From: Methylotenera sp.
Lineage (GTDB): Bacteria > Pseudomonadota > Gammaproteobacteria > Burkholderiales > Methylophilaceae
Assembly: GCA_027310735.1 (NCBI GenBank)
Contig: DAIDAH010000052.1
Coordinates: 1-13,477 of the forward strand
Length of the DNA: 13,477 bases
Direction: 5' to 3'
Numbering within the stretch: the stretch's first letter is position 1; each line of letters starts with the position of its first letter. Below are positions 1-6,909 of the stretch, piece by piece. Under the pieces are notes generated by a model, which saw nothing but the letters and a program-made list of their open reading frames with translations, searched no databases and was not told the origin of the DNA. The position numbers and the translations under genes are program-made.

Positions 1-1
1 C

Positions 2-457
2 CAGTATAGAGTCATACGCGATTATTTTAGAGTAGTCAGTCGCCTTGGTGACGGGGTATTTTGGTATGGCTTGATGATTGCCATATTAATCATCAAAGGC
101 TCAGAAAGCACCCTCTCCGTTTTACATATGTCACTTGCAGGGCTGGTTGGTACATTGCTGTATAAATGGTTAAAAGGCAAAACCCTGAGACCACGTCCAT
201 ACGAAGTACATCAAGATATTTGGTTAACTGGTACGCCACTGGATAAATTCAGCTTTCCATCTGGTCATACATTGCATGCAGTGGTATTTAGCGTGGTAGC
301 AATAACATACTACCCAGAGCTATCAATCATCGTTATACCATTCACAGCCATGGTGGGATTGTCACGTGTAGTGCTGGGTTTGCATTACCCTAGTGATGTG
401 CTGGCTGGCGCATTGATTGGCGGATTAATTGCCTGGTGCTCTTTCATGATTATTTAG
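2..457 (+). CDS. PAP2-family phosphatase (5' end outside the window)
   Basis: This is probably an integral-membrane phosphatase acting on lipid phosphates such as phosphatidic acid or undecaprenyl pyrophosphate. The reading frame is open to the left edge, so the gene begins outside the window; the TTG/ATG at 71-76 lies inside the frame and is not needed as a start. All three motifs of the PAP2 superfamily are present in order: KGKTLRPRP (K-x6-RP), FPSGHT (PSGH, with the acid/base His) and SRVVLGLHYPSD (SR-x5-H-x3-D, with the nucleophile His). Hydrophobic stretches lie between and after the motifs, as expected for a six-helix membrane enzyme. The substrate cannot be read from the sequence. Its 3' end overlaps the convergent phospholipase C-like gene by 8 bp. 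The family call is firm. Confidence 0.9.
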   Translation, partial: QYRVIRDYFRVVSRLGDGVFWYGLMIAILIIKGSESTLSVLHMSLAGLVGTLLYKWLKGKTLRPRPYEVHQDIWLTGTPLDKFSFPSGHTLHAVVFSVVAITYYPELSIIVIPFTAMVGLSRVVLGLHYPSDVLAGALIGGLIAWCSFMII

Positions 458-1322
458 CTTCGTAATCAGCTAGATAATCCATTGACGTATCGTCATAGTA
501 TTTAACTGGCGTCGGGTGCGATAGGTGTAAATGCTTTAAACACTGATCTCGCCAAACATCCAACTGCTCCACACTCAGATTTTTAAGTTCAGGTTCCAGC
601 ACTGGTTTAACGCCACTTAGTGTCGTACCAATTTCAGTGATAGCCAGTTGTGTTTTATCTAGGTAATACTCAAAGTGCTTGAATACTCGCTTATCCAAGA
701 GTCGTACCACTCGATATATCATACTTGGTAGCTTCACCGCACGTAACACACCATCCCAAAATGCCAGCCGTTTCAAGGCAAGATTAGTGACTTGCTCCGT
801 GCACCTAAAGTGTACTGAAATAAATTGTGAAATAACTACCTGATGCTGTGTCAGTAAATAACGCGGCGATGTATTTACCTGCGCAGCGATGTGAGCATCC
901 ATAGCCCACTCAGAAACAATGTGCGTAAGCATTTCATTTTTATGCCACATCGCCTCATGTGCCGGTACAAAATGATTATGTGCAACAACGTCTACATATA
1001 AATGGCTGACATAACCAATAGCGATGGCCACTTCTTCATCTGTTTTAGCAACCGTCATTAGTTGATGTGCATTTTCCCATAAATGCGTATGCCGATAACG
1101 ATGACTGATAATCGCCAGATCTGGAAGGCATGCACCAGCCATTACCAGCTCAGGAAAACGCTTTATAGCTCTTTGCAAGCGTGGATCCAACAGCGGCATC
1201 GCCCAAAGCAATGATTGTGCAAAAAATAAATGCGTCAGCAACCCCCACGCGTTAGCATCTACCGAATAGAGACAACATGGTAACCACCAGTAATATTTCT
1301 TGATGAATGTTGGTAATTTCAT
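450..1322 (-). CDS. Zinc-dependent phospholipase C-like protein, probably exported
   Basis: This is a 290-residue protein matching the zinc-dependent phospholipase C family (Bacillus cereus PLC, Clostridium alpha-toxin catalytic domain). The nine residues that bind the three zinc ions in alpha-toxin (W1, H11, D56, H68, H126, D130, H136, H148, E152) have counterparts in order at W26, H31, D68, H80, H107, D111, H117, H134 and E138. The spacings D+12=H, H+4=D, D+6=H and H+4=E are identical. W26 follows VDANA, a good signal-peptidase I site, so cleavage would expose Trp as the mature N-terminus, as in the known enzymes. The start chosen is ATG 1322, because the upstream TTG at 1343 adds seven residues in front of a short signal-like segment. 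No clear ribosome binding site is seen. The substrate (phospholipid or other phosphodiester) is inferred from family only. Confidence 0.8.
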   Translation of the reverse strand: MKLPTFIKKYYWWLPCCLYSVDANAWGLLTHLFFAQSLLWAMPLLDPRLQRAIKRFPELVMAGACLPDLAIISHRYRHTHLWENAHQLMTVAKTDEEVAIAIGYVSHLYVDVVAHNHFVPAHEAMWHKNEMLTHIVSEWAMDAHIAAQVNTSPRYLLTQHQVVISQFISVHFRCTEQVTNLALKRLAFWDGVLRAVKLPSMIYRVVRLLDKRVFKHFEYYLDKTQLAITEIGTTLSGVKPVLEPELKNLSVEQLDVWRDQCLKHLHLSHPTPVKYYDDTSMDYLADYEAK

Positions 1323-1354
1323 GCTTGCTAATTTGACATGCAAGCATGAATAAA

Positions 1355-1419
1355 ATGTGACGGCTAGATTAAGGTTAGATAACAGTCATAAATCATTAAT
1401 GTTCATCAAACCGTCACAT
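1355..1419. promoter_or_regulatory. 9-bp inverted repeat in the divergent phospholipase/glycosyltransferase intergenic region
   Basis: ATGTGACGG at 1355-1363 and its exact reverse complement CCGTCACAT at 1411-1419 are separated by 47 bp between two divergent genes. The arms contain GTCAC, resembling half of a PhoB half-site (CTGTCAT), and CAGTCAT lies between them at 1383-1389. A proper Pho box with two half-sites at 11-bp spacing is not present. Shared control of both genes is an inference. Confidence 0.3.
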
Positions 1420-1455
1420 ATGGTCGCTATTGTTCGATTCAAGCAATGTTTTTGT

Positions 1456-1477
1456 TTTAATAAATTTATTTATTAAA
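1456..1477. repeat. AT-only 22-bp palindrome upstream of the glycosyltransferase
   Basis: TTTAATAAA (1456-1464) and TTTATTAAA (1469-1477) are perfect inverted arms around a 4-nt centre. The site ends 4 bp before the first possible ATG (1482) of the glycosyltransferase, which favours a later start codon. It could be an operator or part of an AT-rich promoter; in such AT-rich DNA chance is also possible. Confidence 0.3.
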
Positions 1478-1526
1478 TTCAATGCATAAGCTAATTATTC
1501 ATTCAATGACAATTAAATCTATGACC

Positions 1527-2765
1527 ATGAAAAAAATGAAAATTCTATTTATCTCTGATGTGTATTTTCCTCGCATTAATGGTGTATCCACTTCAATTAA
1601 TACGTTTGTAAAGCAAATGCAAAGTCTAGGTCATGAAGTCCATTTAATTGCACCGGATTATGACGTTGCTACACAGGACGAAGCATGGATTAAAAGAATT
1701 CCAGCACGTAGCATCTATTTTGACCCGGAAGATAAACTCATGAAGTACGGTGAAGCAATGAAGCTGCTGCCTGAGTTGGCACAAGAAAAATATGACATCG
1801 TGCATGTGCATACCCCTTTTGTTGCACACTATTTAGGTTTAAAAATCGCAGCCGAGTTGAATATTCCTTGCATAGAAACCTACCATACGTTTTTTGAGGA
1901 CTACTTACATCACTATCTACCGTGGGTACCAACATTTATGGCACGTGGACTGGCTAGAATGATTTCAAAGCGCCAATGCAATACGATGGATGCTATTGTT
2001 GCACCATCTAACCCCATGCTGGATGTATTGCGTGGCTATGGTGTAAAAGTCGCGGCGGAAGTCATTCCAACGGGCCTACAGGAAAGCAGTTTTAAAGAAG
2101 CTGATGGCAAAGCCTTCAGATTGAAACATGGTATTGCTTTAGATCGTCCAATGCTACTGTATGTAGGTCGCGTTGCTTTTGAGAAAAACATAGACTTCTT
2201 ACTCTGGATGGTCAAGATACTGTGTGAAGAGTGCCCGGATATTTTACTGGTAGTGACTGGTGAAGGCCCTGCTGAGACCAGTTTACATAAGCTTGCCAAA
2301 ACGATCAGTATAGAAAAACACGTCAAATTTATCGGCTATCTAGATCGTGAAACAGAGTTAAATGCCTGCTATGAATCTGCAGACATATTTGTGTTCGCCT
2401 CAAAAAGTGAAACACAAGGTCTCGTACTACTTGAAGCTATGGCACAAGGCACGCCAGTAGTAGCGATTGCTGAACTTGGTACTGCCTCCATTTTAATTGA
2501 AGGTCAAGGCGCTTTGATTTCAGGCGAAAATACGCTTGAGTTCGCTGAAAAAGTACATGAGCTACTCATTTATCCTGAGCAACGGTTTGAGCTAGGTAAG
2601 CGTGCAAAACAATATGCTTTAGCCAAATGGACTGCAAAATTACAGGCTGAGCGCATGATCAAGTTTTATTCAAACATCACCAATAGCACTTCTCTGGTTG
2701 AACAATATGCGCAACATCAGGAAAGTACGGCACTCCACCAGCCAGCCAGCGCTAAAGTGCTCTAG
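1527..2765 (+). CDS. GT4-family glycosyltransferase, likely lipid-directed
   Basis: This is a retaining GT-B glycosyltransferase of family GT4. Near the N-terminus it has a glycine-bearing loop (DVYFPRINGVSTSI) and an acceptor-side segment (HVHTPF, then ETYHTFFEDYLHHY) typical of diacylglycerol alpha-glucosyltransferases and phosphatidylinositol mannosyltransferases. The donor domain starts around LLYVGRVAFEKN and holds the E-x7-E motif (SETQGLVLLEAMAQG, glutamates about residues 295 and 303). No signal peptide or transmembrane helix is seen, so it is probably a cytosolic or peripheral membrane enzyme. Candidate starts are ATGs at 1482, 1506, 1521, 1527 and 1536. None has a good Shine-Dalgarno sequence; 1527 or 1536 suits the family N-terminus (MKILFISDVYFP), and 1482 abuts an AT palindrome. 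Lipid glycosylation is inferred from motif style and neighbours. Sucrose- or polysaccharide-type GT4 activity cannot be excluded. Confidence 0.85.
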   Translation: MKKMKILFISDVYFPRINGVSTSINTFVKQMQSLGHEVHLIAPDYDVATQDEAWIKRIPARSIYFDPEDKLMKYGEAMKLLPELAQEKYDIVHVHTPFVAHYLGLKIAAELNIPCIETYHTFFEDYLHHYLPWVPTFMARGLARMISKRQCNTMDAIVAPSNPMLDVLRGYGVKVAAEVIPTGLQESSFKEADGKAFRLKHGIALDRPMLLYVGRVAFEKNIDFLLWMVKILCEECPDILLVVTGEGPAETSLHKLAKTISIEKHVKFIGYLDRETELNACYESADIFVFASKSETQGLVLLEAMAQGTPVVAIAELGTASILIEGQGALISGENTLEFAEKVHELLIYPEQRFELGKRAKQYALAKWTAKLQAERMIKFYSNITNSTSLVEQYAQHQESTALHQPASAKVL

Positions 2766-2781
2766 CGTTTTAAATCACGGA

Positions 2782-3396
2782 TTAAGGCAACTCCAACTCA
2801 AACACGGCGCCATGGTCATTACGTAGCATCACTTTGCCATGAGCGCCTTTATTGGTGTGCATACTTGCAATGGATAATGCCAATGCCAACCCGATACCTG
2901 TCCCTCTACGTGACACTTCAGCAAGCTGCTGCTGGCCTTGCTGCTCAAGCAGCTTGGCATTGTAGCCAGCACCATCATCTTGTACTGTCAGAACAAGCCT
3001 GCCATCAACTTGACGTGCTGAGAGCTGTACTTTAGCTTTGGCAAAACGGCAGGCATTGTGTAGCGCATTCACCAGTGCGAGTCGAATATAGGTTTCATCG
3101 TAAAACCAGAAAATTGGCGCATTGTCCGTATTGCTCACAATGGACAACTTAGGGAAAAACTGACTGAACTCTTCTACCAGCTCATTAAGCAAGTCCGCAG
3201 GTGATGCAGAGTCAACATTAATACGCATAGCGCCTGCCTGTTGCCTATGCCATAGCAGTAAATTGGTAAGGCTGTTCGACGCTCGAATCAATGATTCAAC
3301 TTCAGCAAAACAGTCCCCACGTGCTTCCAGACGTAATACAACTTCACCCAGATTGTTTTTTGCATCATGGATTACCGCAAGTTCTAGTTCGTTCAT
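2782..3396 (-). CDS. Small sensorless histidine kinase
   Basis: The 204-residue protein consists of little more than the dimerisation/phosphotransfer and ATP-binding domains of a histidine kinase. An H-box-like IHDAKNNLG places the likely phospho-acceptor at His10. The N box is ALVNALHNACRFA (Asn110, Asn114), the G1 box is DDGAG (140-144) and the G2 box is GTGIGLALA (from 165). There is no transmembrane segment, PAS or other sensor domain, so it is cytosolic and must get its input from a partner. Its ATG overlaps the stop of the upstream REC-TPR gene in an ATGA arrangement, implying translational coupling and a cognate pair. It is shorter than ordinary sensor kinases but has all the catalytic boxes. 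The kinase/ATPase fold is clear; whether it mainly acts as kinase or phosphatase cannot be told. Confidence 0.85.
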   Translation of the reverse strand: MNELELAVIHDAKNNLGEVVLRLEARGDCFAEVESLIRASNSLTNLLLWHRQQAGAMRINVDSASPADLLNELVEEFSQFFPKLSIVSNTDNAPIFWFYDETYIRLALVNALHNACRFAKAKVQLSARQVDGRLVLTVQDDGAGYNAKLLEQQGQQQLAEVSRRGTGIGLALALSIASMHTNKGAHGKVMLRNDHGAVFELELP

Positions 3397-5000
3397 TCTG
3401 TCATCTTTGCTTTTTTGAGCATCATGTCTATTTGTGCCAATTTTGGGTGGACAGGATCCTTATCCATGACTTTTTGTCGATAATCTAGACATTGAACAAG
3501 TTCATCCTTGTTTCGACTATTCGCGACTGAAACTGCCAGAATAAGTGCGGCATTGCTGATAATATTCAGGTTATTAGGCAGGCGCTCAGCCGCGTCAACA
3601 ATCAGCTCAATCGCCTCTTTGTATTCACCCGCCTGTGCTTTACGCACGCCATCATTGTTAATTTTAATGATTTCTTTAGCACTTTCCTGAATCAGCGTAG
3701 CGACCTCATCTGTGTTTTTACCTGCCATGGTACAAACCATTTTCACTCGGCCTTGCAAGCGTAAATCGTCTGGGTTATTTTGTAGAATCTGCTTCAGAAA
3801 GTCACTGGCGAGATCATCCTTACCAGCTGCAAAGCACGCCTCAGCCAGTGATGCAGCGGCTGAAGGTGCCAATAATCGAGTATCTTCAGCCAATGCTTGA
3901 TTTAATGCAGCCTCGGCTTCTTTTACATCGCCTGCTTTGATATGCGCAAGACTATTGCTAGCCGCCAACACGACTTTACTTGCTGGATCATTAAACTGAC
4001 TTGCAGCATCTTTTAAGCTGCTTAGTGCCTCTTTTGTTTTACCTTGCTCAATAAGGGCACGAGATAATAAAGCATAATCTGCGGCCTCACGTAAAGGCGA
4101 ATGCTTATGCTTTTTAATGGTCTCAGCCATGAGTTTCTCTGCCATATCAAACTCACCATTCGCCATGGCCAGTGCCGTAAGATTACGAGTTCGATTCATA
4201 TTGCCGGGACTATTGGTCGCAGCATCTTTGAGAACCTGTAATGCTTGCTCAGGCTTGTTATCTTGCATCAAAATTTCACTGGCAAAATCAAAATTAGCCA
4301 CGAATTGTGGATTCGTCTGCATCAGCTTCTGACTAATTTCTTCTGACGCCTGCATATTACCTAGTTTAGCTTGCGCCCGTGCTAGGCCTAATTGCGCCCA
4401 TGGCAAGTCTCTTAGCTGCAACACTTCGTTATACAACTGAATCGCCTCGTCGGTATGCCCGATACGCACTAAAGCCGCGGCTTTAATCTTACAAACATCT
4501 ACATAATACTTATTCTTAAGCTCGAGTATTTTATTGCACTCGGTGATAATTTTGTGCCCGTTCTTATTGTCATGAGCCAAGTCAATGGGCCGCAGCACTT
4601 CTTGACGCTCCAATAAGCGCTCGAACCGAGACAAAAACTGACCAGCAGTAAATGGTTTAAGTAAATAATCATCAGGCAAACACTCTGCAGCAGAGGCTAC
4701 GCTTTCATACGAGTTCTCAGCCGTGATAATGATGAATACGCAGTTGCGTTCCAGCTTATTATGTGTGCGCAGATACTCCAGAAACTGTTGTCCATTGGTA
4801 CTTTCGCCAAGGTTGTAATCACACAAAATCACATCGTAGCGAGTGATATCAATTTTTTCCATGGCATCTTTGATGCTAGAAGCCAGATGCAGTTTATCAA
4901 AGCCCAATGATGTCAGCGTCATTTGCAATTGATTACGCATGTCTGGCATGTCATCAATGATTAGCGCTTTTTTATTTGAAACGTTGGTTAAAGTTGCCAT
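3393..5000 (-). CDS. Response regulator with TPR-repeat output (REC-TPR)
   Basis: This 535-residue protein has an N-terminal receiver domain (about 10-130). The acidic pair is Asp16/Asp17, the phospho-acceptor is Asp61 (ILCDYNLG), the switch residue is Thr93 (IITAE) and the conserved Lys is Lys115 (LLKPF). The rest, about residues 160-530, is helical and Ala/Leu-rich with recurring TPR patterns (for example EAIQLYNEVLQL, QALQVLKDAA, EALSSLKDAA). No DNA-binding or enzymatic output domain is present, so phosphorylation probably controls protein-protein contacts. The next gene, overlapping by 4 nt, encodes a sensorless histidine kinase, the likely phosphodonor. The gene starts 45 bp after ratB on the same strand, so it may share a transcript with ratA-ratB. 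The binding partners and process controlled are unknown. Confidence 0.88.
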   Translation of the reverse strand: MATLTNVSNKKALIIDDMPDMRNQLQMTLTSLGFDKLHLASSIKDAMEKIDITRYDVILCDYNLGESTNGQQFLEYLRTHNKLERNCVFIIITAENSYESVASAAECLPDDYLLKPFTAGQFLSRFERLLERQEVLRPIDLAHDNKNGHKIITECNKILELKNKYYVDVCKIKAAALVRIGHTDEAIQLYNEVLQLRDLPWAQLGLARAQAKLGNMQASEEISQKLMQTNPQFVANFDFASEILMQDNKPEQALQVLKDAATNSPGNMNRTRNLTALAMANGEFDMAEKLMAETIKKHKHSPLREAADYALLSRALIEQGKTKEALSSLKDAASQFNDPASKVVLAASNSLAHIKAGDVKEAEAALNQALAEDTRLLAPSAAASLAEACFAAGKDDLASDFLKQILQNNPDDLRLQGRVKMVCTMAGKNTDEVATLIQESAKEIIKINNDGVRKAQAGEYKEAIELIVDAAERLPNNLNIISNAALILAVSVANSRNKDELVQCLDYRQKVMDKDPVHPKLAQIDMMLKKAKMTE

Positions 5001-5045
5001 CAGTAAATGATTCCAGAAATATCAATTAGCATCATGACCAGATAT

Positions 5046-5378
5046 TTAAACCTCAGAATGAGAATCACCGCCACCCTTTTTCATCACTTTACCATCTGCA
5101 ACACGTTGCTTTCTCACCTCTTTAGGGTCAGCAATCAAGGAGCGATAGATTTCAACACGATCCAAATGTCGCAAAGGCATATCCAATTTCGCTAATTTCC
5201 CAAAAACACCCACCTTATTTACCGCTAAATCAATCTCGGTAAATTTAGCTAAAATGCCTGAAGCCTTGATTGCCTGCTCTATGGTTGTGCCATTACTCAC
5301 TTTAATCGGAATAATCAGTTGTTCGTTAGGCAAAGCATAAGCTACTTCTACAATTATTTCAGTTTGATTAGCATCCAT
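5046..5378 (-). CDS. ratB: RatB/RnfH-family ubiquitin-like protein
   Basis: This is a 110-residue protein of the RnfH/RatB family, a small beta-grasp fold of unknown biochemical role that is nearly always encoded next to ratA. The core reads as the family does: an EVAYALPNEQ start, then GTTIEQAIKASGI, VGVFGKLAKLD and RVEIYRSLIADPKEVRKQR. The ATG at 5378 is chosen because it gives the family N-terminus; an in-frame extension to 5447 would lie wholly inside ratA. It begins 1 nt after the ratA stop codon, so the two are almost certainly co-translated. In E. coli this is the b-partner of the RatA/RatB module, but a toxin-antitoxin role is disputed. Confidence 0.92.
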   Translation of the reverse strand: MDANQTEIIVEVAYALPNEQLIIPIKVSNGTTIEQAIKASGILAKFTEIDLAVNKVGVFGKLAKLDMPLRHLDRVEIYRSLIADPKEVRKQRVADGKVMKKGGGDSHSEV

Positions 5379-5379
5379 T

Positions 5380-5823
5380 TTACTTTTCCATTTTTTTATA
5401 TATGTAATCAGCGCGAGCCACGAAGCCATCCACAAAGGTATTGGCAATATGGCTAAAAACAGGCGCGATGATCTTTTCTAAAAAGTTATTCTCAAACTCA
5501 TAATTAAGCATAAATTCAACTTTACAGGCATCATCATTCAATACTGTAAAACGCCAAATGCCCTCAAGCTGCTTAAATGGCCCATCTTTTAATTTAATTT
5601 CCATCAAACTTGGATACGTTTTATGGTTTTCTGTTGTAAATTTCTGATGCAAGCCATGATACGCAATATGCAAAGTAGCAATGGTAGATATTTCATCTTG
5701 CTTGATTAAGTCCACCCCGCCGCACCAAGGCAAGAACTCTGGATATTTTTTTACATCATCCACCAATTCGAACATTTGGTTAGCTGAGTGATGAATTAAT
5801 ACTGTTTTTTGAACGCGTGCCAT
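5380..5823 (-). CDS. ratA: RatA-family START/polyketide-cyclase-like protein
   Basis: This is a 147-residue START-like (SRPBCC) protein matching RatA/COQ10-type proteins. The diagnostic N-terminal block FELVDDVKKYPEFLPWCGG is present, followed by alternating beta strands and a long C-terminal helix (VFSHIANTFVDGFVARAD). Family members include yeast Coq10, which binds ubiquinone, and E. coli RatA, reported to hinder 70S ribosome association. Which role applies here is not visible. The start is ATG 5823, preceded by an AAGAG-like Shine-Dalgarno; the upstream TTG at 5838 would add five residues. It is the first gene of the ratA-ratB pair and diverges from smpB, a conserved arrangement in beta- and gammaproteobacteria. 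Confidence 0.93.
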   Translation of the reverse strand: MARVQKTVLIHHSANQMFELVDDVKKYPEFLPWCGGVDLIKQDEISTIATLHIAYHGLHQKFTTENHKTYPSLMEIKLKDGPFKQLEGIWRFTVLNDDACKVEFMLNYEFENNFLEKIIAPVFSHIANTFVDGFVARADYIYKKMEK

Positions 5824-5946
5824 GCATCTCTTTATCAATTAAATAACATCATCGACCTACATATTCACATTTTTCTATAGCGCTGGAAATGAAAATGAAG
5901 CGATTAAGTAGAGTAAAATGCAAATTTTAAGCCATTCATTGTCATT
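5824..5946. promoter_or_regulatory. Divergent ratA/smpB promoter region
   Basis: The 123-bp gap between the two divergent genes must hold both promoters. A TAAAAT box at 5914-5919 is a candidate -10 for smpB, but no convincing -35 is seen. smpB has no evident Shine-Dalgarno sequence before its ATG. Confidence 0.35.
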
Positions 5947-6396
5947 ATGAGCATTGCACAGAATAAAAAAGCCTTTTTTGATTACTTTATTGAAGATAAG
6001 TATGAGGCTGGTATTGTTTTAGAGGGCTGGGAAGTCAAAGCAATACGCGATAATCGTATCAACATCAAAGAAGCTTACGTCATTATTCAGCGCGGAGAGA
6101 TTTATTTAATCGGCTGTCATGTCACCCCATTAGGCGCAGCTTCTACGCATGTACGCCCCGACGCTATACGTACTCGCAAGTTATTACTGCATAATGAAGA
6201 GATAGCGAAACTCATCGGCAAAGTAGATCGTGCCGGCTATACGTTGGTGCCTTTGGATATGCACTTTTCAAAAGGCCGTATCAAAGTGCAGATTGGTTTA
6301 GCTAAAGGTAAAAAACAACACGACAAACGCGACACAGAAAAAGCGCGCGATTGGGACCGTGAAAAAGGTCGAATCATGCGTGCGCACAATAAATAA
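5947..6396 (+). CDS. smpB: SsrA-binding protein SmpB
   Basis: SmpB binds tmRNA and delivers it with EF-Tu to ribosomes stalled without a stop codon, starting trans-translation. The 149-residue product is full length for the family. Signature blocks are KKAFFDYFIEDKYEAGIVL, EGWEVKAIR, the RNA-binding LIGCHVTPL segment and RTRKLLLHNEEI. The basic C-terminal tail (KARDWDREKGRIMRAH) enters the mRNA channel of the stalled ribosome as a helix. ATG 5947 gives the standard N-terminus, although no Shine-Dalgarno sequence is obvious. The tmRNA gene lies 149 bp downstream on the same strand, so the two partners are neighbours, with ratA-ratB divergent. Confidence 0.98.
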   Translation: MSIAQNKKAFFDYFIEDKYEAGIVLEGWEVKAIRDNRINIKEAYVIIQRGEIYLIGCHVTPLGAASTHVRPDAIRTRKLLLHNEEIAKLIGKVDRAGYTLVPLDMHFSKGRIKVQIGLAKGKKQHDKRDTEKARDWDREKGRIMRAHNK

Positions 6397-6473
6397 GCCC
6401 TCTAACAATGAATGTATCTGACAAAGCCAACAGCTAAAAAATAAAGCTGGAAGCGAACCATAACAAAAAAGCG

Positions 6474-6479
6474 TATAAT
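6474..6479 (+). promoter_or_regulatory. Candidate -10 box of the ssrA promoter
   Basis: A perfect TATAAT lies 66 bp before the mature tmRNA 5' end, in GCGTATAATTCGCGG, a GC-rich setting after the -10 typical of stable-RNA promoters. The -35 position (about 6451-6456, AAGCGA) is poor. The implied start, near 6486, would give a leader of about 60 nt to be trimmed. Confidence 0.55.
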
Positions 6480-6545
6480 TCGCGGGCTGATGCAACTATT
6501 CTTAGGAGTATCAGTCGTACTACAACTGATTTTTGTACCACTTTA

Positions 6546-6909
6546 GGGGCTGACCAGGTTTCGACGTGGGTTGCAAAGCAGTGCAGGGCATACCGAGGAC
6601 TAGTAACCTCGTAAATAAACTAGAACAAGTATAGTCGCAAACGACGAAACTTACTCTCTAGCAGCTTAATCCTGCTGGACGCTGCACCATCTCTCCCGTG
6701 GGGTGGATTGGGGAAACCCATCGCAGTGTCATATACACGGGATACGTGTTGTGTTGGGTTACTTAGCACATCATTAACCTTAAGGTAGCTCGTCTGTAAA
6801 CTGCTTGTCTGTTGGTGTGGTGCAGATTAAATTAAACAACAAGGCTAAGTATGTAGAACTGTCTGTGGAGGGCTTGCGGACGGGGGTTCGATTCCCCCCA
6901 GCTCCACCA
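6546..6909 (+). ncRNA. ssrA: Transfer-messenger RNA (tmRNA, one-piece)
   Basis: tmRNA rescues stalled ribosomes by acting first as alanyl-tRNA and then as mRNA for a degradation tag. The 5' end GGGGCUG pairs with CAGCUCC at the 3' end to form the acceptor stem, followed by encoded ACCA. The 5' block GGGGCTGACCAGGTTTCGAC is the classic tmRNA signature. The T arm is GGGGG-TTCGATT-CCCCC. The resume codon GCA is at 6637, after TATAGTC, and the tag frame ends at TAA 6667-6669. The remaining 230 nt hold the downstream pseudoknot region. The mature length is 364 nt. It is linear, not the two-piece form found in some bacterial groups. A strong terminator follows about 75 bp later. Confidence 0.98.
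6637..6669 (+). other. tmRNA proteolysis-tag reading frame (ANDETYSLAA)
   Basis: The frame GCA AAC GAC GAA ACT TAC TCT CTA GCA GCT TAA encodes ANDETYSLAA. The first four residues and the C-terminal LAA, recognised by ClpXP and related proteases, are as in E. coli (ANDENYALAA). Positions 5 (Thr for Asn) and 7 (Ser for Ala) differ. Confidence 0.95.

Noticed and set aside
1383..1400. Possible Pho box (CAGTCAT followed by CATTAAT)
   Set aside because: The first half-site is near consensus but the second lacks the GTCA core.
2036..2326. 96-codon open frame antisense to the glycosyltransferase
   Set aside because: The sense frame encodes conserved GT4 motifs; the antisense product is low-complexity Ser/Thr text.
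2766..2781. Terminator between the convergent glycosyltransferase and histidine kinase genes
   Set aside because: The 16-bp gap holds no inverted repeat or T run that would form one.
5379..5447. N-terminal extension of RatB to 5447
   Set aside because: It would lie inside ratA and give a tail foreign to the family; ATG 5378 gives the usual RatB start.
6430..6452. Possible hairpin CAGCT/AGCTG between smpB and ssrA
   Set aside because: The stem is only 5 bp with a long A-rich loop and no T run, so it is not a credible terminator.
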